Origin: Planctomycetales bacterium 10988
Lineage (GTDB): Bacteria; Planctomycetota; Planctomycetia; Pirellulales; Pb10988
Length of the DNA: 64,000 bases
Assembly: GCA_009664345.1 (NCBI GenBank)
Contig: CP043547.1
Coordinates: forward strand, 6,290,709 to 6,354,708
Direction of reading: 5' to 3'
Shown: in pieces, positions 37,947 to 47,072 of the stretch
Numbering within the stretch: position 1 is the first letter of the stretch
How the letters are laid out: every line of letters begins with the position of its first letter
Translations under genes and position numbers: made by a program
The notes under the pieces: model-generated
Told to the model about the DNA's origin: nothing
Databases searched by the model: none
Seen by the model: the letters and a program-made list of their open reading frames with translations, nothing else

Positions 37947-38125
37947 CCCCATCTTCCTTTCCGAAAGCGGCAGAAAAACACCAGGGTCGAATTCAACCCA
38001 ATACGTACTTTTTCGCCTCCCAAGTTTGAACCGGATCACATACACGCAGACTGCGAATGCAACCATACCGGGAAAAGTGGGGTTCCAGCAACTAGCGAAG
38101 AATTGAAACTTTGGGGAAAACTGCT

Positions 38126-39262
38126 TTAAAGCATGGGAATTTGATCGACAACTTCCAAATCAAACCCGCCATAGATGAAATCATCCGTGTTTTTGGGGTG
38201 ATTCGTCAGCAAGCGAACGCGTTTTAGTCCAAGGTCTTTTAAGATTTGAATTCCAATCCCGTAATCGCGCGGATCGGATTTCGGGTCTTTTCCTTTATTG
38301 GAACTCGGCTTGGAAACCGTATGCGGTGAATTCTCCTGTCGCTTTCGTTTGAGGGTCTCCACATCCCCTCCACTTTGCGGGAGAAAAACAAACACGCCAG
38401 CCCCTTCTTCCTGAAACATCGAAAGGACGGTCTCCATCGGCGGATCGGTTTTCGGATCGAGAAAGGAAAGTAAATCCGCTGCCAAACACGAAGCATGCAG
38501 GCGAACCAATGGAGTCGAAACTTTCTTCAGGTCACCCATGATGAGAACAAGTGGCTGTTGTTGTTCATATTTGACGGAATAAGCAATCAGTCGAGCAAGT
38601 CCGTAACGGGTTTCCAGTTCGAGTTCGCTTTCTCGCTCCACAAGCCGTTCGATTCTGCGACGAAATTTGATTAAGTCTTCGATCGTGGTGATTTTGAGTT
38701 GGTGGGTCTCCGCCAAATCAAGCAAATAATCACGACTCGCCCGCTCACCGGTGTCATCGAGAATCTCAATAAGAACGCCGGCAGGCTCCAACCCTGCCAT
38801 GCGAGCGAGGTCAACGGTGGCTTCGGTATGCCCGGCCCTCCGCAAAACGCCCCCTTCTTTAGCAATCAAAGGATGGACGTGACCAGGTCGAACAAAGTCC
38901 TCGGCTCGGGCATCAGGTTCGACCAAAGAGCGGATCGTCTTTGCCCGTTCTTCGGCCGTAATCCCGGTTTTGCTGGATCGGTGATCGACAGGAATCGCCA
39001 GCGGCGTTGAAAGCGGGGCGGTATTTTTGCCCATCACGAGTGGGGTTAGGTCCAAACGTTCGCAAACGGAGGGAAGAAGCGGCACACAGAGCATTCCCTT
39101 TCCATGAACAAGCATGAAATGAACCATCTCCGGGGTGATTTTTTCTGCCGCACAGATGAAATCCCCTTCATTTTCGCGATCTTCAGCGTCTACTACGATG
39201 ACAATTTCACCTTGGGAAATGGCTTCAATTGTCGCTTCGACGGTCGAATAGCGATGCGGCAT
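38126..39262 (-). CDS. ribB: 3,4-dihydroxy-2-butanone 4-phosphate synthase with degenerate GTP cyclohydrolase II domain (RibBX-like)
   Basis: 378 residues from the ATG at 39262, chosen for AAAGGA eight bases before; an upstream frame to 39379 has no such site. The N-terminal 205 residues are intact RibB: VVDAEDRENEGDFICAAEKI, LVHGKGMLCVPL, HRSSKTGITAEERAKTI, RPGHVHPLIAKEGGVLRRAGHTEATVDL. It makes the four-carbon unit of riboflavin from ribulose-5-phosphate. The C-terminal part aligns with RibA by RLVERESELELETRYGLARL, RDYGIGIQILKDLGLKRVRLLTN, but the zinc ligands are lost: the CxxxxxxxxxxCxC stretch reads ASCLAADLLSFLDPKTDPP with only one Cys, and QEGRGIGL is gone. Cyclohydrolase activity is therefore not expected. 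Confidence 0.88.
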   Translation of the reverse strand: MPHRYSTVEATIEAISQGEIVIVVDAEDRENEGDFICAAEKITPEMVHFMLVHGKGMLCVPLLPSVCERLDLTPLVMGKNTAPLSTPLAIPVDHRSSKTGITAEERAKTIRSLVEPDARAEDFVRPGHVHPLIAKEGGVLRRAGHTEATVDLARMAGLEPAGVLIEILDDTGERASRDYLLDLAETHQLKITTIEDLIKFRRRIERLVERESELELETRYGLARLIAYSVKYEQQQPLVLIMGDLKKVSTPLVRLHASCLAADLLSFLDPKTDPPMETVLSMFQEEGAGVFVFLPQSGGDVETLKRKRQENSPHTVSKPSSNKGKDPKSDPRDYGIGIQILKDLGLKRVRLLTNHPKNTDDFIYGGFDLEVVDQIPML

Positions 39263-39828
39263 GGTGTGGTCCTTTGACATTGATTCATGGAAGCGGAGGG
39301 GGTGGGAATTGGAAAAATCAAAAATCCGCTCGGTTTCCGAATTATAAGGCGAACCCGGAAAGAATGGCAGGGGCGGCAATAGTCTTTCGTTTGAACTTCG
39401 TCGATGCGAAGACTCGTCCTACTCTATAGATATTTCCGCTTTGACAACGACGCCTTTGACCGAATGCTCGGAGATTCCGGCAGCCGGAGAAGGTTCCCAA
39501 CACCTGTCAAATCTTTCCCGACAATTTCCAGAGAGGTTTTTTAGAAACAGTAGACTTCTTGGGGTTTTCGCGTTAGGATGCTATCAGAGCTATTGAACTT
39601 TCGTTGCTCCGATTTAACGGTTGTACCATCTAGGCAAACTGAACGAAGATCGCCTTGAGAATCGCAGATCGGTAATGAAAAGTTCTCAGCAAAATCGCCT
39701 TGGGAGAGTGGAAAATCGCTCCAAACCAAATCGATAATACTTTCGAATGATTGTAATTCATCCCTGCTTGATTGCTATCTGCCGAGTTTCGGCTCGGTGG
39801 GGTGTTTGCTCGCAAAGGAAATGGAATC
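39263..39828. other. Divergent intergenic region upstream of ribB
   Basis: About 570 bases. An FMN riboswitch would be the interesting possibility here, but I do not find the conserved FMN-aptamer blocks (AGGGGC...GGTGAAATTCC) on the reverse strand. No gene evident. Confidence 0.4.
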
Positions 39829-40287
39829 GTGAGCCAAGAACAACCCTCTCCAGAATCGTTTTTCTCCCAAGTCGAAATCTCTGCGGGTTCCGTCTCTCAA
39901 CCAGAGAACCAATCGGGGGACAACCCCGAAACGGTTCAGCTTCTCAAGGTGATGACCAAGCAAATTCAGCGGCAAACTCAACTGCTTGAAGAGTTGGTAC
40001 GACAACAAAACGTCAATCAAAAGCAACGAGCCAATGAACTCGGCCAATGGAAAAAGGCTCATCCCGAACTCGCCGAACGCTGCCGTCATGCCGCCGAAGC
40101 GTTGAGCCGCGTGCAAGTCAGCTACCTGGATACCTTGACCGAAGACGTCATGTACAATTCCGAATCGCTGGAAGATGGCGAATTCATGCTCACCGAATTC
40201 GTCGATCGCTTTGGCCCCCGCCTCGCCCATCTCAACGGGATGTTACAAGTGCTGAGCCAACTCAGCGGCCCCTCCCAATCTTCTTAG
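39829..40287 (+). CDS. Small coiled-coil protein, unknown function
   Basis: 152 residues from the GTG at 39829 (AAAGGAAATGGAATC before it); an in-frame upstream start at 39772 is less likely. A Ser/Gln-rich N-terminus is followed by a coiled coil (LLKVMTKQIQRQTQLLEELV) and a conserved-looking C-terminus (HPELAERCRHAAEALSRVQ, YLDTLTEDVMYNSESLEDGE, FMLTEFVDRFGPRLAHLNGM). No signal peptide or helix, so cytoplasmic. Similar short proteins seem to be common in planctomycetes, but no function is known to me. Confidence 0.65.
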   Translation: MSQEQPSPESFFSQVEISAGSVSQPENQSGDNPETVQLLKVMTKQIQRQTQLLEELVRQQNVNQKQRANELGQWKKAHPELAERCRHAAEALSRVQVSYLDTLTEDVMYNSESLEDGEFMLTEFVDRFGPRLAHLNGMLQVLSQLSGPSQSS

Positions 40288-40591
40288 AGCCCAGCCGCGA
40301 AATTTGATAGCCTTTTGCCAATTGAATGATGCGCCCAGAAAAGCTATATAACATATCGCGATAATATTTATATATTAATTTCATGCGATTTTTGTTAGAA
40401 AGCTCGGAATCCTTTTGCGGGTCATGTCACCATAGGCAAATTCTATTCTGTCATCCAATCATCTCTTTTCTAAACCTGATTCGTATGATCCAAACGGGTT
40501 GGTTCATCCCTTGGGAGTTGATGCGAAAAACTATTTTCCATAGACTCATGGGTTTATTCGCTTTAAATAAACACAAAGTAGGAAGAACATC
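40288..40591. other. Region upstream of the sulfatase
   Basis: About 300 AT-rich bases. No convincing promoter consensus, hairpin or gene. Confidence 0.35.
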
Positions 40592-42181
40592 ATGCGATAC
40601 TTATTAAGCCTTATCATCTTCTGTTCAATCAATACTTTTCTATGGGCTGAGCGTCCGAATATTGTGGTGATATTGGCGGATGATTTAGGTTTCTCGGATG
40701 TGGGTTGTTATGGAAGTGAGATTCCAACTCCGAACATTGATGGGTTGGCGGAGAATGGACTTCTCTTTAAACAATTTTATAATACTTCTCGTTGTTGTCC
40801 GACCAGGGCAAGTTTATTAACGGGCCTTTATCCGCACGAAGCCGGCGTTGGACACATGGTCTATTCCAATCATGGTGAAGGTTATCTTGGCTATTTAAAT
40901 CAACAATGTGTTACCCTGGCGGAAGTGTTAGGTTCAGCAGGCTATCAAACTTTGATGGCAGGAAAGTGGCATGTAGGTCACGCGAAAGGTCAATGGCCCT
41001 CCGATCGCGGCTTTCAACGTTTTTATGGAATTCATATTCACGTTGATAGTTATTTCAAAGTGTTAACCGATTGCCCTGTCTTTCATGATGATCAGCTTGT
41101 CATTCCCCCTACGGAAAATCCTCCGAACACTTTAAACCCAAATGAAGAATGGTATACCACGGATGTGTTTACCGATTGGGCTTTGAAGTTTATGAAAGAG
41201 GCCGATTCTGACAAACCTTTCTTCCTTTATCTTGCCCACAATGCCCCTCACTGGCCCATCGAAGCACCAGAGGAAAATATAGAAAATTTTAAAGGAAAGT
41301 ATTTAAAGGGATGGGATTTTCTTCGAAAAGAGCGTTTAAAGAAATTGATACAACTAGGTATTGTTCCTGCTGACACTCAACTTCCCCCTTCTGACAATCT
41401 TGCCTGGAAGCCTTTACCCAAAGGAGTAAAAAAAGAATTGGATTTTCGTCGGGCGATCTATGCCGCTCAAGTGGAACGATTGGATCAAAACATTGGTCGT
41501 GTTGTTAGCTATTTAAAAAAATCCGGGAAGTTAGAAAACACTTTGATCCTCTTTTTGTCAGATAATGGTTGTTCCAATGAACGTGGCATGTTTGGTTACA
41601 AATGGAAAGAGAACCGAATGGCCAACTATCAAAATTGGAGGAAGGAATCGGGGCGAAGTGCCAGCCAAGGCCAAGCATGGGCCTGTGCTTCCAATACTCC
41701 GTTTCGGCTTTATAAACGGTGGGTCCATGAAGGGGGGATCGCGACGCCGTTGATTGCTCATTGGCCTAAGATGATTTCACAACCAGGGGCTAAGACCGAT
41801 CAAGTCGGTCACGTCGTCGATCTGATGGCGACCTGTTGTGATCTGGCCGAAGTGACGTATCCGGCAAGCTTTCAAGAGCGCTCCCTTCGCCCTTTGCAAG
41901 GAAAAAGCTTGGTCCCAGCTTTTCAAAATCCGCAGAGTTCTGAGCCAAGAACCCTTTATTGGGAACATGAAAAACATGCCGCCATTCGCCAAGGGGATTG
42001 GAAACTGGTCACCAAAGATGCGTCCGACCCGGCTGCATGGGAGTTGTATGACTTATCGAAAGACCGTGTGGAACTGAATAACTTGGCTAAGGATTATCCT
42101 GAGAAAGTAGAACAATTGAGTCAGAAATGGCATGCCTGGGCGGAGAAAGCCAATGCCCTCCCGTTTCCCGATCAGCGTTAA
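40592..42181 (+). CDS. Exported formylglycine-dependent sulfatase
   Basis: 529 residues; AGGAAG precedes the ATG at 40592. A short signal peptide (LLSLIIFCSINTFLWA) leads into RPNIVVILADDLGFSDVGCYG with the metal-binding DD. The activation motif is C-C-P-T-R in SRCCPTRASLLTGLYPHEAG (the first Cys becomes formylglycine). Later GKWHVGH, YLAHNAPHWP, FLSDNGCSNERG (metal ligands D-N) and WKLVTKD complete the alkaline-phosphatase-superfamily sulfatase core. Length normal for S1-family sulfatases. Acts in the periplasm or outside on sulfated polysaccharide. A PQQ-like propeller gene follows 190 bases downstream. The substrate cannot be told; an anaerobic or FGE maturase is not in the window. Confidence 0.92.
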   Translation: MRYLLSLIIFCSINTFLWAERPNIVVILADDLGFSDVGCYGSEIPTPNIDGLAENGLLFKQFYNTSRCCPTRASLLTGLYPHEAGVGHMVYSNHGEGYLGYLNQQCVTLAEVLGSAGYQTLMAGKWHVGHAKGQWPSDRGFQRFYGIHIHVDSYFKVLTDCPVFHDDQLVIPPTENPPNTLNPNEEWYTTDVFTDWALKFMKEADSDKPFFLYLAHNAPHWPIEAPEENIENFKGKYLKGWDFLRKERLKKLIQLGIVPADTQLPPSDNLAWKPLPKGVKKELDFRRAIYAAQVERLDQNIGRVVSYLKKSGKLENTLILFLSDNGCSNERGMFGYKWKENRMANYQNWRKESGRSASQGQAWACASNTPFRLYKRWVHEGGIATPLIAHWPKMISQPGAKTDQVGHVVDLMATCCDLAEVTYPASFQERSLRPLQGKSLVPAFQNPQSSEPRTLYWEHEKHAAIRQGDWKLVTKDASDPAAWELYDLSKDRVELNNLAKDYPEKVEQLSQKWHAWAEKANALPFPDQR

Positions 42182-42372
42182 ACGGAGGTGTGATAAACCA
42201 TGCAATCCTTTCGCAACGAGAGTTTTCTGGGAGGAACTGCTTCTTTTTTTACTGCTAATTGGTGACAAATGGTTTTCAGCGAATACAATCTATAGATCGG
42301 TAACAGTTGATCAGTTCCTCCTGGATTGATTTCGAACCTCGACTTGATAAGGGTTTGCGGAGAGTAACACCT

Positions 42373-43851
42373 ATGAATTATCGCATGATCTCCCAGCTAT
42401 GCTTGGGAATTGTTCTCACGGGAATGGCTAGCCTTTCGGCGGAAGATTGGAATCAATGGCGTGGACCCAATCGAGATGGCTCCTTGGTAGACTCTGTTCC
42501 GCTCCGAGATGATTTCACCGGAGCTGCCCTGGAACCGTTGTGGATTACAGAAGCAATCCCCTCTGCCCGAGGTGGTGGTTGGTCAAGCCCGGTTGTATCG
42601 GGTGGCAATGTTTATCTCTTTACGCACTCCAAACAAGTCAAAGAAGGGGTTGAGATTCCAAAACGCCAGTATCCCTATTTATCGCCGGATAAACGAGTCG
42701 GGATGTCGAAGGAAGAATACGAACAATACGAAGTCAACCGCCGTGATGAAGGCGAGCGTATCGGAAGTCTCTACGAATATGTCGAATCGCTCCACTGCAT
42801 CGACGCGATGACCGGCGTAACCAAATGGACTTATGATGCCCCTTCGGTTTATACCCGCTTCCCGCAATCCGGCTCTCCGGCGATCATTGATGGCAAAGCT
42901 TACATCCTCGGGGCTGGTCGCTATGCCCGTTGCATTGATGCCGAAAGTGGAGAACTTATCTGGGAAACCAAAATGCCCGGCGAGTTCCGCGATGAATTTT
43001 TGATGTCTTCCTTTGCGGTAGCTGATGGCGTCGCGGTGGTTCTGTGTAGCCGTTTGTTTGGCTTAGATACGGAAGATGGCGAGATCTTGTGGGAAGGGGA
43101 CGAACAGAAAACCAAAGGCACCCACACCAGTCCGGTGGTTTGGGAACATAATGGCCAAGCCTATATCATTATTAATGTGCAAGGAAGCGACACCGCTTGC
43201 TATCTGCCAAAGACCGGCGAAGAGCTATGGCGTGTTAAATCAGAAGCCAATCTATCGACCCCGATTGTGGTCAAGGATCGTTTGCTGACTTATGGAAATA
43301 GTCGCAAGAAGGGCCTCCGTTGCTATCAACTTTCTCCCGAAGGTGCCGAGCATTTGTGGACCTACAACGGCTTGGCGGACAAAGGAAGTAGTCCGGTTGT
43401 CGTCGGTAATTTTGTATATGTTCAAGGGGAACGCCGCTTGGCTTGTGTCAATCTGGAAACCGGCGATGATGAATGGACCACGCTGCTTGATCTGGCTAAA
43501 CCGCAATACACGTCCTTGATCGCCGCGGATAATAAAGTCTTTTATGCCTTGGATGGGCTGTTGATTTTTGAAGCTACCCCGGAGCGGTTCACCCCGATCT
43601 TGCAAGCCAAATTCAACAAGAAAGGTTTGGTCGCCTCGGAAGATTATTTCCGCGAAAGCCTGGGGATCAATGACTTGGGGGATTCGGCGGATGACCGCAA
43701 AGAAGCATTGCGAATCTATGAGAATGCCGTCGGAAAGCAAGGGCCTTTGGCTTGTTCAACCCCGGCGATTTCGAATGGAAAAATCTACATTCGTCTTCGC
43801 GATCAGCTGGTTTGCTATGATCTGTCTTCTCCGGATTTAGCCCAAAACTAG
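42373..43851 (+). CDS. Exported PQQ-like beta-propeller protein
   Basis: 492 residues from the ATG at 42373 (GGAGAG upstream); a longer frame to 42307 does not carry a signal. Signal peptide MISQLCLGIVLTGMASLSA, then EDWNQWRGPNRDGSL, the hallmark opening of planctomycete outer-membrane-assembly-factor/PQQ-like proteins. Repeated propeller blades read AMTGVTKWTYDAPS, ESGELIWETKMPGE, EDGEILWEGDEQ, KTGEELWRVKSEA, and ETGDDEWTTLLD. It folds as an eight-bladed propeller outside the cytoplasm. PQQ binding is not established; such proteins are very numerous in planctomycetes. It may assist the upstream sulfatase or simply be a neighbour. Confidence 0.85.
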   Translation: MNYRMISQLCLGIVLTGMASLSAEDWNQWRGPNRDGSLVDSVPLRDDFTGAALEPLWITEAIPSARGGGWSSPVVSGGNVYLFTHSKQVKEGVEIPKRQYPYLSPDKRVGMSKEEYEQYEVNRRDEGERIGSLYEYVESLHCIDAMTGVTKWTYDAPSVYTRFPQSGSPAIIDGKAYILGAGRYARCIDAESGELIWETKMPGEFRDEFLMSSFAVADGVAVVLCSRLFGLDTEDGEILWEGDEQKTKGTHTSPVVWEHNGQAYIIINVQGSDTACYLPKTGEELWRVKSEANLSTPIVVKDRLLTYGNSRKKGLRCYQLSPEGAEHLWTYNGLADKGSSPVVVGNFVYVQGERRLACVNLETGDDEWTTLLDLAKPQYTSLIAADNKVFYALDGLLIFEATPERFTPILQAKFNKKGLVASEDYFRESLGINDLGDSADDRKEALRIYENAVGKQGPLACSTPAISNGKIYIRLRDQLVCYDLSSPDLAQN

Positions 43852-43856
43852 AATCG

Positions 43857-43871
43857 TAAAAAGTACTTTTC
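43857..43871. repeat. Dispersed palindrome, copy E
   Basis: TAAAAAGTACTTTTC, six bases after the propeller stop and before the end of convergent maf. It may end transcription from both sides. Confidence 0.55.
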
Positions 43872-43889
43872 AGGGTTTGAAAGAAAATG

Positions 43890-44495
43890 TTAATCGGCTT
43901 GTTGAAGGAGATCGAGTTGCTTCAGCATTTGTTGCAAACGCTCCAGCGGTAAACCGACCACATTACTTTCACTCCCTTGAACAATGGAAAGCCAGCCGGT
44001 GCGATCTTGGTAGCCAAACGCACCGGCTTTTCCTTCCCACAAACCGCTTTCTAAATACTCTTCGATTTCTTCATCGGAGAGATTTTTCATTTCCAGCACA
44101 GTTGTTTCTAACTTGACAAGAGGCTGATTTTCTGGACAAAGCCAAAGGCAAATGCCGGTATGTACTAAATGCTGTTTCCCTCGCAGTTGTTTCAGAATCT
44201 CCCTGGCGTGGTCTTCATGAGCGGGTTTGCCAAAGACCGTGCCTTGCCATTCCGCGACCGTGTCACATCCCAAGACGATCGCTTCTTCTTCGATTTTTTT
44301 GGCGACCTCTTCGGCTTTTCGAAAGGCATAGCGAGCAACCATTTCCGCCGGGGTTTCTCCGGAACATTGGCCCGATTCGGCTGCGTCGCTGGCGGGTTGG
44401 ACTTCGAAAGAGTAGCCTGCCTCTTCCAGCATTCCCCTGCGGCGAGGGGACTGACTTGCTAAAATAAGTCGGCGTGTTACAACGGGTGCAGCCAT
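43890..44495 (-). CDS. maf: Maf-like nucleoside triphosphate pyrophosphatase
   Basis: 201 residues from the ATG at 44495 (CGAGGAAATTCG before it). Motifs: RLILASQSPRRRGMLEEAGY, the conserved opening; AEMVARYAFRKAEEVA; VLGCDTVAEWQGTVFGKP; and AGAFGYQDRTGWLSIVQGSESNVVGLPL, the substrate loop. Maf proteins hydrolyse dTTP/UTP or m7GTP and pseudo-UTP, preventing misincorporation. It is transcribed divergently from the pseudouridine synthase gene with only about 40 bases between them. Confidence 0.9.
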   Translation of the reverse strand: MAAPVVTRRLILASQSPRRRGMLEEAGYSFEVQPASDAAESGQCSGETPAEMVARYAFRKAEEVAKKIEEEAIVLGCDTVAEWQGTVFGKPAHEDHAREILKQLRGKQHLVHTGICLWLCPENQPLVKLETTVLEMKNLSDEEIEEYLESGLWEGKAGAFGYQDRTGWLSIVQGSESNVVGLPLERLQQMLKQLDLLQQAD

Positions 44496-44536
44496 CGAAT
44501 TTCCTCGCAAGAGTTGGTAGCGTAGGTTTAGTGATC

Positions 44537-45223
44537 ATGTCGTTTTCACCACAGATTCTCTTTGAGGATAACCATCTCTTTGTCGTTGCCAAGCCTGCCG
44601 GAATCGCCACGATGGGAGAGAGTGCGGATCAACCTTCGATGGTCAGCGAAATCAAAGCCTTCATCAAAGAGCGAGATCAGAAACCGGGGAATGTTTATCT
44701 CGGCGTGGTAAGTCGTCTCGACAAAAGGGTTTCCGGCGTTTTGCTTTTCGCAAAGACTTCCAAAGCTGCTCGCAGATTGAACGAACAATTCCGTGCTCGC
44801 TCGACTGAAAAAACGTATTGGTCCTTGGTTGAACGTCCTCTGCAACCGCCAGAGGGAACACTTTCCAATCTGCTTTGGCATGATGACGCGGCCTATCGGG
44901 TCCGAGTGGTGGATTCAGACAGGAGGAGACATCTTGGTAAGGAGGCTACACTCCTTTATCGAACATTAGGCAGTGGAGCGAAAGGAACTTCTTGGCTAGA
45001 GATTCAACTATTAACGGGTAGAAAACATCAAATCCGCGTGCAGCTTGCCCATGCGGGAAGTCCGATCGTTGGAGATGAAAAGTATGGAGCGAAGCAACCG
45101 TTTGCTGACGGAATCGCCTTGCATTCGCATCGACTTACGATGGAACATCCGGTGAAAAAAACGAGGATGACCTTTCAAACGCCTCCTCCGACGAGTTGGA
45201 AGCGGTTCGGAAATTTTTCGTAA
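44537..45223 (+). CDS. RluA-family 23S rRNA/tRNA pseudouridine synthase
   Basis: 228 residues from the ATG at 44537; the longer frame to 44474 overlaps maf. Motifs: ILFEDNHLFVVAKPAGIATMG, then VYLGVVSRLDKRVSGVLLFAKTSKAA with the catalytic Asp in RLD, KTYWSLVERP, GTSWLEIQLLTGRKHQIRVQLAHAGSPIVGDEKYGA and IALHSHRLTMEHP. No S4 domain at the N-terminus, so it is the short RluA/TruC class. It isomerises uridine to pseudouridine; which RNA site is modified cannot be told. The usual His before RLD is Ser here. Confidence 0.9.
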   Translation: MSFSPQILFEDNHLFVVAKPAGIATMGESADQPSMVSEIKAFIKERDQKPGNVYLGVVSRLDKRVSGVLLFAKTSKAARRLNEQFRARSTEKTYWSLVERPLQPPEGTLSNLLWHDDAAYRVRVVDSDRRRHLGKEATLLYRTLGSGAKGTSWLEIQLLTGRKHQIRVQLAHAGSPIVGDEKYGAKQPFADGIALHSHRLTMEHPVKKTRMTFQTPPPTSWKRFGNFS

Positions 45224-45367
45224 ACAATCTCCTCTAATGCTTTTGTGATCGAAAGAGATTCAAGAATTGTCTCGGAATCCACCACTGATGGCTATTCGAA
45301 TTAGGTTCGCGCGTTAGAATGGTGTTTTGCCCATTCATTCTCACTTGGTGTGCTAGGAGTGCTGTTC

Positions 45368-45961
45368 GTGGCGGACAAGTTAACGATTATCAAGTATCCG
45401 CATCCGACCTTGCGTCATTCTTCCAAACCCGTCAAAAAGGTGGATGCTTGGCTGAAAGATGCCGTTGCTCAAATGTTTGAGTTAATGTATGAAGCAAATG
45501 GAATTGGTTTGGCGGCGAATCAAGTCGATCTGCCGTATCGCTTGTTCGTCTTGAATCTCTCCGGCGATCCTGAGAACAAAGAGGCCGAACAAGTGATCAT
45601 CAATCCGGTTCTGTCGCGGCCCAAGGGGAATGCGACCGCGGAAGAGGGTTGTTTGAGTTTTCCTGGAGTTTATGCCGATGTGCGGCGTCCGGAGACGATT
45701 CATCTGAAAGCGTTCGACCTTTCTGGGAAGATGATCGATGAAGACCTCGACGGGTTGTATAGTCGTGCAGTGCAACACGAAACCGATCACCTCGATGGAA
45801 AGCTCTTTATCGATCGACTTGGCGAGACGCAATTGCTGGAACTGAAAGATCAGCTTGAAGAGTTCAATATTGAATTCAAACACAATCAAGAGAGCGAAGC
45901 GATTCCTTCGCCGGAAGAAATCGAGGCCCGACTCCGAGAGTTGGAAGCCGCGCGGACTTAG
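45368..45961 (+). CDS. def: Peptide deformylase
   Basis: 197 residues from the GTG at 45368, seven bases after TAGGAG. All three motifs: GIGLAANQVDLP (GxGLAAxQ), EEGCLSFPGVYADVRRP (EGCLS) and QHETDHLDGKLFIDR (QHExDHLxG), giving the Cys and two His of the catalytic Fe/Zn. It removes the N-formyl group from new proteins in the cytoplasm. fmt follows 69 bases downstream on the same strand, so formylation and deformylation are probably co-expressed. Confidence 0.95.
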   Translation: MADKLTIIKYPHPTLRHSSKPVKKVDAWLKDAVAQMFELMYEANGIGLAANQVDLPYRLFVLNLSGDPENKEAEQVIINPVLSRPKGNATAEEGCLSFPGVYADVRRPETIHLKAFDLSGKMIDEDLDGLYSRAVQHETDHLDGKLFIDRLGETQLLELKDQLEEFNIEFKHNQESEAIPSPEEIEARLRELEAART

Positions 45962-46030
45962 TCCAGCACTTCCGATCATTAATGGATACGAAGCACCACG
46001 AGATTACTTCGAAGGAGAAAAGCGTTCAAC

Positions 46031-46987
46031 ATGCGGCTGATTATGATGGGAACCGGGCCTTTTGCAGTTCCTGCTTTTGAGAAACTTCTGGCGAGTTCCC
46101 ATGAGGTACTTTGTTTGGTGACGCAGCCGATCCGCAATCGTCGGCCCAAGGCAGCCGTCAGTCCGATGCGTGAAGTGGCCGAGAAAAATGGCCTGCCGAT
46201 CTTTGACCCGGAGAGCATCAACACCGAGGAATCCAAGGCGGAACTCACTCGCTACGAGGCCGATCTGTTCGTGGTGGCGGATTATGGCCAGATTCTTTCG
46301 AGGGAAGCCCTTGGCCTTTCGAAACTAGGTGGAATCAATATTCATGGTTCGTTACTCCCTAAATATCGTGGGGCTGCCCCGGTGGCTTGGGCCATTTATC
46401 ACGGGGAAAAAGAGACCGGTGTGACCATCATTCAGATGACTCCGCGACTCGATGCCGGGCCAACTTTGGGAACCGTGAAAACGGAAATCAAGGAACACGA
46501 AACTGCCGGAGCGTTGGAAGAACGGCTGGCCAAGCTAGGGGCCGTGGCGACCTTGGAAGCGATCGAACGCTTAGAACAGGGTGAAATCGTGCCGGTTGAT
46601 CAAAATCATCAGAAAGCTTCCAAAGCCCGGCGCTTGGCAAAGCAAGATGGGGTGATCGATTGGAGCCAGTCCGCTCAACAAATCCATTTGCAAATCCGGG
46701 CGATGCAGCCGTGGCCGAAATGCTATTCTTTTTGGCATCGTCCCCAAGGACAACCCGTCCGGCTCATTTTGCTTTCTTCCGAGGTTCTTTCGAATGAAAA
46801 GCAACCAGGGACGGCCAAGCCGGGGGAAATTTTACAAGCGAATCAAGAGGGGCTTTGGATCGCAACGGGCGATCATCCGCTGCGGATTTTAACCGTGCAA
46901 CCAGCAGGGAAGCGGGCCATGCTCGCGGAGGAATTTCTCCGTGGTCATGCTTTGGAAGAGGGACAAAGCTTCGGACCCGCGACGTAA
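46031..46987 (+). CDS. fmt: Methionyl-tRNA formyltransferase
   Basis: 318 residues; AAGGAG lies 13 bases before the ATG at 46031. Motifs: LIMMGTGPFAVPAFEKLL, FVVADYGQILSREALGL, the formyl-transfer signature HGSLLPKYRGAAPVAWAIYHG (Asn-His-Asp type active site region with INIHGSLLP), TGVTIIQMTPRLDAG, then a C-terminal tRNA-binding domain with IDWSQSAQQIHLQIRAMQPWP. It formylates Met-tRNAi using 10-formyl-THF. Pairs with def upstream. Length is the family norm. Confidence 0.95.
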   Translation: MRLIMMGTGPFAVPAFEKLLASSHEVLCLVTQPIRNRRPKAAVSPMREVAEKNGLPIFDPESINTEESKAELTRYEADLFVVADYGQILSREALGLSKLGGINIHGSLLPKYRGAAPVAWAIYHGEKETGVTIIQMTPRLDAGPTLGTVKTEIKEHETAGALEERLAKLGAVATLEAIERLEQGEIVPVDQNHQKASKARRLAKQDGVIDWSQSAQQIHLQIRAMQPWPKCYSFWHRPQGQPVRLILLSSEVLSNEKQPGTAKPGEILQANQEGLWIATGDHPLRILTVQPAGKRAMLAEEFLRGHALEEGQSFGPAT

Positions 46988-47072
46988 TAACCTGTTGTAT
47001 AATTTGTCTTAGCTCTTGAGAATCGAGCGAGTAGACCTATTTCCCTCACGTCAGGAAGACCACGAGGATACG

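Noticed and set aside
39263-39500. FMN riboswitch upstream of ribB
   Set aside because: The conserved aptamer blocks were not found on the reverse strand.
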